From assembly GCF_011752045.1 (NCBI RefSeq), contig NZ_JAAKXW010000003.1:186001-250000 (forward strand): DNA of 64,000 nt. Direction: 5' to 3'. A program made the translations under genes and the position numbers. Origin of the DNA: Microbacterium hydrocarbonoxydans (GTDB lineage Bacteria > Actinomycetota > Actinomycetes > Actinomycetales > Microbacteriaceae). The notes under the pieces were generated by a model. It was given only the letters and a program-made list of their open reading frames with translations, did not search any database and had not been told where the DNA came from. Shown here piece after piece: positions 1-8,530 of the stretch. The number at the start of each line of letters is the position of its first letter. Positions within the stretch are counted from its first letter, which is position 1.

Positions 1-1075
1 CCTGACGGTGACGCTGGCCCGCGCGCTCGCGGCGGGCTGCGGGGCGGGCGTCGAACCCCACCCCGTCGTCGCGGATGTCGAGCCGCAGCTCGTCGGGCTG
101 CGCGGTGAGGCTCACGACGACACGGGTGGCCTGCGCGTGCTCGGCGACGTTCGCGAGCGCGCCGCGCACCGTGCGGATGACGGCCGCGGCGACCGGCAGC
201 GGCACATCGGCGACGGCGCCGTGGCTGCGGAACGAGGCGTCGACGCCGACGGCATCCGCCACCACCCGCCGGATCGCGTCCGGGAGGGATCCCGCGGCGC
301 CGTCCAGCTCGGCCGGGGCGAGGTCGCGCACGACCCGGCGCACCTCGTCGAGGCCCTCGCGGGCGGAGTCGGCGGCCGTGCGCACCTGGGCGCGCGCCTC
401 GTCGGGGCGCCGATCCCACTGCTGCTGCGCGGCCTGGAGCAGGAGGTTGATGCTGGAGAGGTCCTGCCCGACGGAGTCGTGGATCTCGCGGGAGAGCCGG
501 GCCCGCTCGGCGAGAGCACCGGCGCGGTGCTCGGCGGCGGCGAGCTCGGCCTGGGTCGCCGTGAGCTCGTCGAGGAGCTGCTGACGTGCGCGCGCCTCCC
601 GGTCGAGGGCCCGGTAGGCGACGATCGTCGCGACGGCGATGCCGATGGGACCGGCGACGATCGTGGGGTCGACGTCGGCGGCGAGGCGCAGCTCAGCGAC
701 GACCACCACGGCGGTCATCCCGGCCACGACCGCGCTCGCCGGCCAGAACGGGAGGATCTGCAGCACCGCGAAGGCGAGGGGCACGGCGCACCAGGCGAAG
801 GAGGGGGCGGTGAGGGTGAGCGCCACCCAGGCGGCCACCGCCACGAGCGTCCAGGCCGCGGGCCAGGCGCCGCGGCGCGGCACGAGGCCCTGCACGGCGG
901 CCACCGCCGCGAGCACGACGGCCCCGGCGAGGACCGGCACCATCATCGCCGAGTCGTCGTGCCGGAGCACGTAGCGGATTCCGCACACCGCGATCATCGC
1001 GAGCAGCACGGAGCGCAGCATCCGCCCGAACCGCACGGGGGCGAGGATGCCGCGGGCGCCGTCCATCGTGTCCAT
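1..1075 (-). CDS. NarL-type sensor histidine kinase, 3' end cut by window edge
   Basis: A membrane sensor kinase that would autophosphorylate on His and pass phosphate to a LuxR/NarL-type response regulator. Reading from ATG at 1075, about 358 codons are visible with no stop before the window edge. Residues 20-155 hold several hydrophobic segments. A coiled linker (about 158-195) leads into a HisKA_3 phospho-acceptor box, LSREIHDSVGQDLS, with the likely acceptor His near residue 199. Further on are the N-box (ALANVAEHA) and the first glycine box (DDGVGFD) of the HATPase domain; the last glycine box lies outside the window. Another ATG 9 nt inside is possible. The partner regulator would be expected just past the left edge. 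The ligand cannot be inferred. Confidence 0.88.
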   Translation of the reverse strand, partial: MDTMDGARGILAPVRFGRMLRSVLLAMIAVCGIRYVLRHDDSAMMVPVLAGAVVLAAVAAVQGLVPRRGAWPAAWTLVAVAAWVALTLTAPSFAWCAVPLAFAVLQILPFWPASAVVAGMTAVVVVAELRLAADVDPTIVAGPIGIAVATIVAYRALDREARARQQLLDELTATQAELAAAEHRAGALAERARLSREIHDSVGQDLSSINLLLQAAQQQWDRRPDEARAQVRTAADSAREGLDEVRRVVRDLAPAELDGAAGSLPDAIRRVVADAVGVDASFRSHGAVADVPLPVAAAVIRTVRGALANVAEHAQATRVVVSLTAQPDELRLDIRDDGVGFDARPAARRERAGQRHRQ

Positions 1076-1080
1076 CACGG

Positions 1081-2682
1081 TCAGCCTAGGGACGAACCGC
1101 GCCCTGCGGCATCAGCCGATCGGCTACTCGACGGGGCGACGCGGAAGCGGATGCGGGCGCCCGGCGGCAGCTGTGCGGCGAGGTCGAGGCAGCGGTCGGT
1201 GAGGGCGCCGACGATCGGGTACCCGCCGGTCAGAGGATGATCCGCGAGGAACAGCACCGGCTGCCCGTCCGGCGGCACCTGGATCGCTCCGGTGACCGCG
1301 CCCTCGCTCGGCAGCTCCCCGGTGATCGCGCGCTCGAGCGGCACCGGTCCGCGGAGCCGGATGCCGACCCGGTCGGACCGCGGCGTGACCTCCCACTCCT
1401 GCTCGGCGAGGGTGCGCAGGGCGCCCTCGGTGAACCAGTCCGCGCGCGGTCCCAGCGTGATCTCGAGGTCGACGAGATCACCGGATGCCGGCAGCGTCCG
1501 CGGCACCGCGTCGGGCTCGACCGCGTGCGGGGCACCGTCCCCGATCCCGACGACGTCGCCGGCCGCGAGCGGCGCCGGGCCGAGACCGGCGAGCGTGTCC
1601 GTCGCACGGCTGCCGAGGGCGAGCTCGCCGCGGATGCCGCCGCGGGCCGCGATCACGTACCGGAGTCCGCGCACCGGCGGCTCGAGGTGCAGCGCGTCGC
1701 CACTCGACATGCCGAAGGGGGCGCCGTGCGGGACCGGCCGCTCATCGCCGGCGGCATCCGTGACGATGAGGCCTCCGACGGCGCCGGCAACCGCGAGCAC
1801 CGCGGAGCCGCGCACCCGCAGCACCGCGCCGCCGACGTTCTCCAGCACGGCGGCGCCGCGACCGTTTCCGACGGCCCGGTTCGCGTCGCCGAGGGCGGTG
1901 CGGTCGGCGGCGCCGGAGGCCGAGACGCCGAGAGCGGCGTGCCCGGGGCGCCCGCGGTCCTGCACGAGTAGCTGGAGACCCGGGTGGACGACCTCGATGG
2001 CAGCATCGGACGCTTCCCCGCGGTCGTGGGCGCTCGCTCGCGCGGCGAGCGAAGGCGCGACGATCGGGGGGCCGTCCCGCTCGGCCCGTGCGAAGCGGAC
2101 CACCGTGCCCGGCGACAGCAGCGCCGGTGGATCGCGGTCGACGTCCCACATCGCGGCGTCCGTCTGTCCGATCAGCTGCCAGCCGCCGGGGCTCTCACGC
2201 GGATAGACGCCAGTGAAGGGACCGGCCAGCCCGACCGATCCCGCCGGCACGCGGGTGCGCGGCGACGAGCGGCGCGGTACGTCGAACAGCGGATCCGAGC
2301 CGACGAGGTAGCCGAACCCGGGAGCGAAGCCGGAGAACGCGACGCGCCACTCGGCCGCGAGGTGCCGAGCCACCACCTCCTCCGCCGTGAAGCCGAGGAG
2401 GTCGGCGACCGCGGCGAGGTCCTCGCCGTCGTATCGCACGGGTATCGTCACCGCCCGCGACGGGACCGGCAGCACGGCATCCGCGGGGATTCCGCGCAGC
2501 AGCTCGGTAAGCTCCTGCGCCGACACCTGCAGCGGATCGAAGCGCACCAGCACCGTGCGCGCGCCCGGCACCCGCTCGACGACACCGGGGAGCCCGGCCG
2601 CACCGAGATGGATCCGCATCGCCTCGTCGAGGTCGGCGGCCTCGACGAGCAGCGCCCGATCGGATGCCGTGAGGACGCGCAT
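1081..2682 (-). CDS. pxpBC: 5-oxoprolinase subunits B and C fused in one protein (PxpB-PxpC)
   Basis: Part of ATP-dependent 5-oxoprolinase, which opens 5-oxo-L-proline (pyroglutamate) to glutamate together with PxpA. The protein has 533 aa. The first roughly 205 residues are the KipI/PxpB domain (FSGFAPGFGYLVG, then RVPAGSVGLAG and PRESPGGWQLIG). The rest is the KipA/PxpC domain (LQLLVQDRGRPGHAALGVSASGAAD near its start, GAIQVPPDGQPVLFLADHPLTGGYP near its end). In many bacteria these are two genes; here they are one reading frame. ATG at 2682 is chosen because it starts the PxpB homology and lies 4 bp after the pxpA stop, which indicates an operon. The open frame upstream of it is only the shadow of pxpA. 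Confidence 0.92.
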   Translation of the reverse strand: MRVLTASDRALLVEAADLDEAMRIHLGAAGLPGVVERVPGARTVLVRFDPLQVSAQELTELLRGIPADAVLPVPSRAVTIPVRYDGEDLAAVADLLGFTAEEVVARHLAAEWRVAFSGFAPGFGYLVGSDPLFDVPRRSSPRTRVPAGSVGLAGPFTGVYPRESPGGWQLIGQTDAAMWDVDRDPPALLSPGTVVRFARAERDGPPIVAPSLAARASAHDRGEASDAAIEVVHPGLQLLVQDRGRPGHAALGVSASGAADRTALGDANRAVGNGRGAAVLENVGGAVLRVRGSAVLAVAGAVGGLIVTDAAGDERPVPHGAPFGMSSGDALHLEPPVRGLRYVIAARGGIRGELALGSRATDTLAGLGPAPLAAGDVVGIGDGAPHAVEPDAVPRTLPASGDLVDLEITLGPRADWFTEGALRTLAEQEWEVTPRSDRVGIRLRGPVPLERAITGELPSEGAVTGAIQVPPDGQPVLFLADHPLTGGYPIVGALTDRCLDLAAQLPPGARIRFRVAPSSSRSADAAGRGSSLG

Positions 2683-2686
2683 CGGC

Positions 2687-3457
2687 TCACGCCCCGCGGC
2701 CGGCGAACGGCTCGATGACGACGCCGGCGGACTGCAGCATCCGCCGGGTCTCCGCCGCCATCGCGACCGCGCCGGGGCTGTCGCCATGCACGCAGATCGA
2801 CTGCGCATCCACGCGCACGTCCGTGCCGTCGATCGCACGGACCACGCCCTCACCGGCCAGGCGCAGCATCCGCTCGGCGACGGCTCCGGCATCGTGCAGC
2901 ACAGCGCCCTCGACGCTGCGCGGAACGAGCCCGCCGTCCGGCAGGTACGCCCTGTCGGCGAACGCCTCCGAGGCGACGCGGAGTCCCACGCGCTCGGCGA
3001 CCTCCAGCACGACGCTCCCGGCAAGCCCCAGCAGCACGAGGCGCGGATCGACGGCCCTGACCGCGGCCACCACGGCCGCGGCCTGGATCTCGTCGCGAGC
3101 GATCCTGTTGTACAGCGCCCCGTGCGGCTTCACATAGGCGACCTCACCGCCGACCGCCGAGGCCAGACCGGTCAGCGCGCCGAGCTGGTACTCCACCTCG
3201 GCCTGGAGCGTCGCCGGATCGACGTCGACGTCGACCCGGCCGAAGTTCTCGTAGTCGCGGTAGCCGGGGTGCGCGCCGATCACGACGCCGCGGGCCACCG
3301 CGGCGGCGAGCGTCTCCCTGATGCCCTCGGGGCTGCCGGCGTGGAAGCCGCAGGACACGTTCGCGCTGGTGACGATCTCGAGCATGGCGACGTCGTCGCC
3401 GACCACGCGGTCGGGGACGTTCTCTCCGAGATCCGAGTTCAGGTCGATGGCCGCCAT
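2687..3457 (-). CDS. pxpA: 5-oxoprolinase subunit A (PxpA, LamB/YcsF family)
   Basis: Catalytic-side subunit of the PxpABC 5-oxoprolinase, cytoplasmic. The 256-aa product starts with the family hallmark IDLNSDLGE and shows [25 protein letters not shown] and [10 protein letters not shown], all typical of LamB/YcsF proteins, at normal family length. ATG at 3457 is the start of homology; the frame runs 45 codons further upstream without family similarity. It is first in a two-gene operon, with pxpBC beginning 4 bp after its stop. No transporter gene for oxoproline lies next to it in the visible part. Confidence 0.94.
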   Translation of the reverse strand: MAAIDLNSDLGENVPDRVVGDDVAMLEIVTSANVSCGFHAGSPEGIRETLAAAVARGVVIGAHPGYRDYENFGRVDVDVDPATLQAEVEYQLGALTGLASAVGGEVAYVKPHGALYNRIARDEIQAAAVVAAVRAVDPRLVLLGLAGSVVLEVAERVGLRVASEAFADRAYLPDGGLVPRSVEGAVLHDAGAVAERMLRLAGEGVVRAIDGTDVRVDAQSICVHGDSPGAVAMAAETRRMLQSAGVVIEPFAGRGA

Positions 3458-3764
3458 GTCACCAGTGTGCCCCCATGCAGGGCGGTCGAGGCCCTCCGGG
3501 GAGTCTTCGCACGGACGGGACGTCCCCCGCCATCCGACATCCGGCGAGAGATGCCGCGACTTTCGGGCAGGCGAGCCCCGGGCATTTCTCACCTGAGTGC
3601 AAAAAGTGCTCGGCGCGCCGCGAGCCCTCTTGACCTCGAGTAAACACGGCGGTTACCGTGAGCGGGCTTCGGCACGATCGGTGGAGCAAGGAAGCCCCGC
3701 CGTGGCCGGAGCCTGCTCGCCGACCCGGCGGGTGGTCATCGCTCTGCACAGAAGGATCACTGTT
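3458..3764. promoter_or_regulatory. Divergent intergenic region with a probable promoter for the metzincin gene
   Basis: This 307-bp stretch separates pxpA (minus) from the secreted protease (plus). On the plus strand TTGACC at 3630-3635, an 18-bp spacer and TACCGT at 3654-3659 form a reasonable sigma-70-type promoter, giving a leader of about 100 nt. A GAAGGAT ribosome-binding site lies just before the TTG start. I see no operator palindrome and no convincing coding frame here. Confidence 0.45.
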
Positions 3765-4586
3765 TTGCGACTCACGAGAACATTCGCGCTCGCCGCCACC
3801 GCGGCAGCCGCACTCTGCATCGGCGCCGCCATCCCGGCATCCGCTGCGACCCCCACCGCCGATGACGCCGACGTCCCCTCCTACCAGGAGTTCGCGGCGT
3901 CGACCTACCGGGATGTCGACGGCAGCTACATCGTCAACGGAGACGAGGTGATCTCCACCCAGGGCGAGCTGAAGAAGTTCTACGACTTCATGCTCAACGG
4001 CCCCGACACGTCGACCGACGGCCTCATCGTCAACACCGTCAACGGCGCCGACGACAAGTGGTCGGCCTCGCAGGTGAGCAACCTCACCTACTGCGTCAGC
4101 ACGAAGTTCGGCTCGCGTCACGCCGACGTCGTCAGCGCGATGGCCAGCGGCGCGGCGCTCTGGGAGTCCGCCTCCTCGAAGATCAACTTCGTGTACGTCG
4201 GCAGCGCCGACGGCAACTGCACGACGCGGAACAAGTCGATCGTGTTCTCGGTCGAGCCGGTGCAGACCTCGCAGTACATCGCCAGGGCGTTCTTCCCGAG
4301 CACGCCGGACCGCCAGCAGAACGTCCTCATCGACGACTCGATCTGGTCCTCCGGCTCCTGGACCCCGACCAACATCCTCGGCCACGAGCTCGGCCACGTC
4401 CTCGGCTTCCGCCACGAGCACACCCGCCCCGAGTCGGGCACCTGCTTCGAGGACAGCAACTGGCGTCCGCTCACGCCGTACGACTCCTCGTCGATCATGC
4501 ACTACCCGCAGTGCAACGGCACCTCCGACGACCTGTCGATGACCAGCGCCGACCGCGCCGGCGTCGTCGCCCTCTACGGGAACTGA
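3765..4586 (+). CDS. Secreted metzincin metalloprotease (astacin/matrixin-like)
   Basis: An extracellular zinc endopeptidase. From TTG at 3765 the product is 273 aa: a signal peptide (basic MRLTRTFALAATAAAALC, cleavage after PASA near residue 28), a short propeptide-like stretch and a catalytic domain. The zinc motif HELGHVLGFRHEH begins at residue 207 and matches HExxHxxGxxHE of astacins and matrixins, and SIMHYPQ about 30 residues later is the Met-turn. TTG is chosen because GAAGGAT precedes it at good spacing and the signal peptide begins there; an in-frame extension to 3597 has no signal-peptide logic. Two or more Cys pairs are possible. A hairpin terminator follows. The exact MEROPS family (M10, M12A or M57) is not settled by eye. 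Confidence 0.85.
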   Translation: MRLTRTFALAATAAAALCIGAAIPASAATPTADDADVPSYQEFAASTYRDVDGSYIVNGDEVISTQGELKKFYDFMLNGPDTSTDGLIVNTVNGADDKWSASQVSNLTYCVSTKFGSRHADVVSAMASGAALWESASSKINFVYVGSADGNCTTRNKSIVFSVEPVQTSQYIARAFFPSTPDRQQNVLIDDSIWSSGSWTPTNILGHELGHVLGFRHEHTRPESGTCFEDSNWRPLTPYDSSSIMHYPQCNGTSDDLSMTSADRAGVVALYGN

Positions 4587-4615
4587 CACCGCTCTCCTGA
4601 GCGTCGTCGAAGCAG

Positions 4616-4645
4616 CGGGGCCCGGTCGATCACGACCGGGCCCCG
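4616..4645. terminator. Bidirectional hairpin terminator between convergent genes
   Basis: A perfect 13-bp stem (cggggcccggtcg at 4616-4628 pairing with 4633-4645) with a 4-nt atca loop lies between the 3' ends of the metzincin gene (plus) and the GH6 gene (minus). There is no long U tract, as is usual in this GC range. Confidence 0.7.
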
Positions 4646-4662
4646 CGTCCGTCATCGCGCGA

Positions 4663-5901
4663 TCATCCTCCGTGCGCGATCGCCGGGACGGCGTTGTCGA
4701 TGAGCTCGTCCGCCATCTCGGTGAACCAGTGCCCTGCCGGCGGATCCACGGCGCCCCGCGCCGGGTCCTCGGGACCTCCGGTGCCGCGGTAGCACTCGCC
4801 GTCGGACTCGCCGGGCACCTTGATCCAGAGATACGCGTCGATCAGCGCGTGACCCGTGCTCGTCGTCGGCCGTGCGCCGAGACCGCGGTCGGGCGGGTTG
4901 CACCACACCTGCGGATCCGGGTAGACCTCGGTCGGAGTCCAGGTCCCGACGCCGTTGCGGCTGGTGTCGATCACGAAGTGCGGCTGGCGCGCCTCGTCCG
5001 GCACGAGTCCCGCCTCAGCGTACGCCTGGTCGAAGGCCGCGTCCGTGAGGGGCCAGGTCGAGAAGTCGCCGGGGTCGGCCGGGTGGAACTGACTGGGGCA
5101 CGAGGCCGTGTCCCGTGACGCGTGCAGCGCCAGATCGATGCAGCGGGAGATCCAGGTGCCGTACGCGATCTCGCGCTCCGTCAGCGAGTAGTTCGAGACG
5201 TTGAGGAAGAATCCGTCGGCCCGCTCGACGCCCGCCTCGATCAGACGTCCCGAGATGTCGCCGACGTTGAGCCACGCGGAGAGCGTGCCGTCGAGGTAGA
5301 CCGCGGTGCGGGGCAGGGCCGACAGCACGTCGACGGCGTGTTCGAGCATCTCGTAGCGCTCGGTGGCGGCAGTCTCCGGATCAGCCTCGGCGGGCCGGCA
5401 CCATTCCAGCTCGCCGGAGGCGGTCGTGTGCCACGGGATGATCCCGAGGCCGTCCGGCTCGAGGATGACCACGGCGTCCTTGTTCCCGATCCCCTTGGCG
5501 AAGGCGTCGATCCAGGCCCGGTACTCCGCCGCGGATCGCGCACCTCCCGAGGAGTACTGCGAGCAGTCCCGGAAGGGGAGGTTGTACGCGACCAGCACCG
5601 GGACGGCCGCGTCGGAATGCGCACCGGCGACCAGTCGCCTGACGTCGCGCTTCACCTCGTTCGCGGTGCCGCCGGTGAGCCACGACGCACTCGGCACCGA
5701 TGCGAGGAGCAGAGCATCCTCACGGGCGTCTCCGGTGAGGCCCTCGGCGGCTTTCAGGGTGGTGCTCCGCGGGTTGACCCAGAGGGGAGCATCCTCGTCG
5801 AGCGGATTGCCGGGAGGCGCCGCGGCTGCGGCGAGCGGGCTGATGGCGAGGAGGGCGACAGCCACGAGCGCGGCGCGTCGCAGCGGGGATGGAATCTGCA
5901 T
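4663..5901 (-). CDS. Secreted GH6 cellulase (cellobiohydrolase/endoglucanase)
   Basis: Hydrolyses beta-1,4-glucan outside the cell with inversion, typically releasing cellobiose. The 412-aa protein has a signal peptide (residues 1 to about 28) followed directly by a GH6 domain. VAYNLPFRDC (106-113) fits the family signature with Asp112, and ILEPD places the general acid at Asp150; WVNP, DTSRNG, WCNPPDRGLG and YLWIKVPGESDG are further GH6 blocks. No cellulose-binding module is present, so it may act on soluble or amorphous glucan. Start ATG 5901 has an AAGGA site. A perfect CebR-type palindrome lies 32 bp upstream of the start and the cebR-like gene is next door, so induction by cellobiose is expected. 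The endo or exo mode is not decidable here. Confidence 0.92.
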   Translation of the reverse strand: MQIPSPLRRAALVAVALLAISPLAAAAAPPGNPLDEDAPLWVNPRSTTLKAAEGLTGDAREDALLLASVPSASWLTGGTANEVKRDVRRLVAGAHSDAAVPVLVAYNLPFRDCSQYSSGGARSAAEYRAWIDAFAKGIGNKDAVVILEPDGLGIIPWHTTASGELEWCRPAEADPETAATERYEMLEHAVDVLSALPRTAVYLDGTLSAWLNVGDISGRLIEAGVERADGFFLNVSNYSLTEREIAYGTWISRCIDLALHASRDTASCPSQFHPADPGDFSTWPLTDAAFDQAYAEAGLVPDEARQPHFVIDTSRNGVGTWTPTEVYPDPQVWCNPPDRGLGARPTTSTGHALIDAYLWIKVPGESDGECYRGTGGPEDPARGAVDPPAGHWFTEMADELIDNAVPAIAHGG

Positions 5902-5932
5902 CGGTTCCTTTCGGTGGTCACTTCATCGTGCG

Positions 5933-5946
5933 TGGGAGCGCTCCCA
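5933..5946. promoter_or_regulatory. CebR-type operator upstream of the GH6 cellulase
   Basis: A perfect palindrome TGGGAGCGCTCCCA, identical to the CebR box known from Streptomyces cellulose-utilisation genes. On the minus strand TTGACA (5976-5981) and a weak GAGACT (5953-5958) with 17-bp spacing form the likely promoter, which puts the operator at or just after the transcription start. Confidence 0.85.
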
Positions 5947-6011
5947 CGGAACAGTCTCGACGGCCCTGAGCGACCTGTCAAGGACAGTCCGGCCGACGGA
6001 GGGACTCGCTG

Positions 6012-7007
6012 TCAGGCGGAGGCGCGAACGACCAGCTCGGTCGGCAGGATGGTCACGCGCTCCGCATCCCGGCCAGCCAGAACGTCGAGCAGCACCGACG
6101 CCATCGTCTCCCCCTGCGCGTACATCGGCTGCCGCACCGTCGTCAGCGGCGGATCCACGCTGAGCGCGATCTGCGAATCGTCGAAGCCCACGATCGCGAC
6201 GTCGCCGGGCACGCGCACGCCGGCTCCGCGGAGCACATGCAGCACGCCGCGGGCCATGAGGTCGCTCGCGACGAAGATCCCATCGGGGAGCTCGCCGCTC
6301 GCGAGCAGGCGACGGGCGGCATCCGCACCGCCCTCCTCTGTGAACCCGCCGTCGATCTCGGCCACCCGCTGCAGCCCGCCGGCTGCGGCCGCTTCGCGGA
6401 AGCCCTGCAGACGGTCGACGGCGGCGGGCATGGTGAGCGAGCCGGAGACGGTGGCGATCCTCCGGCATCCCCGGTCGATGAGCCGCTGCGTGGCGATCCG
6501 GCCGCCGATCACGTTGTCGACGTCGACCACGTAGTCGCCGGGGCGAGCCTGCACCGGCCGCCCTCCGAACACCACCGGCACCGCTTCCGCGATGCGGTCG
6601 ACGAAGGAATCGCTCGTGTGGTGCGACACGATGATCGCCCCGTCGACACCGCCGTTGCGCACGAAGGACGTCATCTTCGCGCCGGGGTCGTCGCTCGCGA
6701 TCAGCAGGTTCAGGATGTAGTCGGTCCGGGTGATCCGCGCGCTGATCCCGGCGACGATCGCCCCGAAGAACGGGTCGCCGAAGAACCGCGTGGTGTCCTC
6801 GGGGACGATCAGCGCGATCGCGTGCGTCTGCCGGGAGGCCAGCGAGCGGGCCGCCCTGTTGGGGACGTAGTTCAGCTCGTCGATGGCACGGCGCACGGCG
6901 GCGAGCGCCTCGGGGCTCACCGCGGTGGATCCGTTCACCACCCGCGAGACCGTGGATCGGGACACGCCTGCCGCCGCCGCGACCTCTTCGATCGTCGCCC
7001 TGCCCAT
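6012..7007 (-). CDS. cebR: LacI-family repressor, CebR-like
   Basis: A DNA-binding repressor that should leave its operator when cello-oligosaccharide binds. The 331-aa protein has the N-terminal LacI helix-turn-helix (ATIEEVAAAAGVSRSTVSRVVNGS, about 3-26), the hinge helix region (AARSLASRQT) and a periplasmic-binding-protein-like effector domain ending in ILPTELVVRAS. It sits between the GH6 gene and the GH1/ABC operon, both of which carry the CebR palindrome, so assignment as CebR rests on context plus operator identity. I see no palindrome before its own start. TATCCT on the minus strand near 7060 could be its own -10. The gene symbol is by analogy. Confidence 0.82.
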   Translation of the reverse strand: MGRATIEEVAAAAGVSRSTVSRVVNGSTAVSPEALAAVRRAIDELNYVPNRAARSLASRQTHAIALIVPEDTTRFFGDPFFGAIVAGISARITRTDYILNLLIASDDPGAKMTSFVRNGGVDGAIIVSHHTSDSFVDRIAEAVPVVFGGRPVQARPGDYVVDVDNVIGGRIATQRLIDRGCRRIATVSGSLTMPAAVDRLQGFREAAAAGGLQRVAEIDGGFTEEGGADAARRLLASGELPDGIFVASDLMARGVLHVLRGAGVRVPGDVAIVGFDDSQIALSVDPPLTTVRQPMYAQGETMASVLLDVLAGRDAERVTILPTELVVRASA

Positions 7008-7022
7008 CGGTCCCCCGTCATC

Positions 7023-7084
7023 GTTCGAATCGCGCAGATGGCTGCATCCAGGCCCAGGATACGGTCATCCGCGCGACTCGAAAC
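7023..7084. repeat. Imperfect inverted repeat between bgl (GH1) and cebR
   Basis: gttcgaatcgcgc at 7023-7035 is nearly complementary to gcgcgactcgaaac at 7071-7084, enclosing about 35 nt. It sits in the short gap between the GH1 stop and the cebR start on the minus strand and could weaken read-through from the ceb operon into cebR. Confidence 0.4.
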
Positions 7085-7096
7085 GCACGGACGCCG

Positions 7097-8530
7097 TCAG
7101 AGAGCGCGCGCGGCGATGATGCGCGCGTACTCCCGCCCCGAGTCCTTCACGGTGCGCTCCTGGGTCTCGTAGTCGACGCGGACGATGCCGAACCGCTTGT
7201 CGTACCCCCACGCCCACTCGTAGTTGTCCATCAGCGACCAGTAGAAGTAGCCGCGCACGTCCACGCCCGCGTCCAGGGCGTCGAGCGTCGCCGCGAGATG
7301 GTCGCGCAGGAACGCCGTGCGGTCGGCATCCGGCACCCTCCCGTCGACCACGACGTCGTCGTAGGCGGCCCCGTTCTCCGTGACATAGAGCGGCACGTCG
7401 CCGGCGTAGTCCTCGGCGACCCGCTTCAGCAGGCGCGTGAGCCCCTCGGGCTGCACCTCCCAGTCCATCGCGGTGCGGGGCAGTCCGCGCTCGACCCAGT
7501 GCACATCGCCTGCGGCGGGGAACGGCGAGGCCGTCGCCCGGGCGCCGGCGGACTGATCGCCATCGTGCGGAGTCCCGCCCGCGTCTCCCTGCGGATGCCC
7601 GGAGAGGAGCTCGCCGTGGTAGTAGTTGATGCCCAGCGCATCCAGCGGCGTGGAGATGATGTCGAGATCGCCGTCGTGCACGGCATCCTGCCAGCGGCTG
7701 ATCGCGTCGCCGTCGACCTCGCGGATGTCGCGGACGACATCGCTCGGGTACTCGCCGTGGAACACCGGCGAGAGGAACCAGCCGTTGAACTGCCCGTCGA
7801 TGCGGCGCGCGGCGTCGACGTCGGCGGGGTCGTCGACGTCGGCCGGGTCGGCGACGGTGAGGTTCAGCGTGATGCCGAGGTCGAGGGACGCGTCGCGGGC
7901 GCGCAGCTCCTGCACGGTGCGCCCGTGCGCGAGCAGCAGGTGATGCGCGGCGAGCAGCCCGTCGCCGATGTCGGTGCGCCCGGGGGCGTGCACGCCGGCC
8001 GTGTATGAGAGGAACGAGGAGCACCACGGCTCGTTCAGGGTCGTCCAGTGCTGCACCCGGTCGCCGAGGGCGTCGTGCATGGTGAGCGCGTACTCGACGA
8101 AGCGCTCGACGGTGTCGCGGCTCGTCCACCCGCCCTTCTCCTCGAGCGCCTGCGGCATGTCCCAGTGGTACAGGGTCAGCCAGGGCAGGATGCCGGCGTC
8201 GAGCATCTCGTCGACGAGCCGGCTGTAGAAGTCCACCCCCTGCCGGTTCACCGCTCCGCCGTCCGGGCGCACCCGCGACCACGAGGTGGAGAAGCGGTAG
8301 GTCTGCAGGCCGAGCTCCTTCATCAGGGCCACGTCCTCGCGGTAGCGGTGATAGTGGTCGCAGGCGACGTCGCCGGTGTCCCCGCCGATCACGGCTCCCG
8401 GCACGCGCGAGAACGCGTCCCAGATGGAGGCCGTGCGTCCGTCCACGAAGGCGGCTCCCTCGATCTGATAGGCCGCGGTCGCGGCGCCGAACAGGAAGCC
8501 CTCGGGGAAGGTGCGCGTCATGGGGGTCAT
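7097..8530 (-). CDS. bglC: GH1 beta-glucosidase (cellobiase)
   Basis: Hydrolyses cellobiose and short cello-oligosaccharides to glucose in the cytoplasm after import by the upstream ABC system. The 477-aa protein has the GH1 start motif FPEGFLFGAATAAYQIEGA, the acid/base Glu in TLNEPW (Glu167), the nucleophile in YVTENGA (Glu385) and YFYWSLMDNYEWAWGY near the end. No signal peptide is seen. The start ATG at 8530 overlaps the stop of the upstream permease as ATGA, so it is translationally coupled; ATG at 8521 is an alternative. It is the last gene of the binding-protein/permease/permease/GH1 operon, the same arrangement as cebEFG-bglC of Streptomyces, hence the symbol by analogy. Confidence 0.93.
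   Translation of the reverse strand: MTPMTRTFPEGFLFGAATAAYQIEGAAFVDGRTASIWDAFSRVPGAVIGGDTGDVACDHYHRYREDVALMKELGLQTYRFSTSWSRVRPDGGAVNRQGVDFYSRLVDEMLDAGILPWLTLYHWDMPQALEEKGGWTSRDTVERFVEYALTMHDALGDRVQHWTTLNEPWCSSFLSYTAGVHAPGRTDIGDGLLAAHHLLLAHGRTVQELRARDASLDLGITLNLTVADPADVDDPADVDAARRIDGQFNGWFLSPVFHGEYPSDVVRDIREVDGDAISRWQDAVHDGDLDIISTPLDALGINYYHGELLSGHPQGDAGGTPHDGDQSAGARATASPFPAAGDVHWVERGLPRTAMDWEVQPEGLTRLLKRVAEDYAGDVPLYVTENGAAYDDVVVDGRVPDADRTAFLRDHLAATLDALDAGVDVRGYFYWSLMDNYEWAWGYDKRFGIVRVDYETQERTVKDSGREYARIIAARAL

Noticed and set aside
3459-4655. Minus-strand open frame opposite the metzincin protease
   Set aside because: The plus-strand frame has a signal peptide, a zinc motif and a Met-turn; the minus frame has none and covers the terminator.
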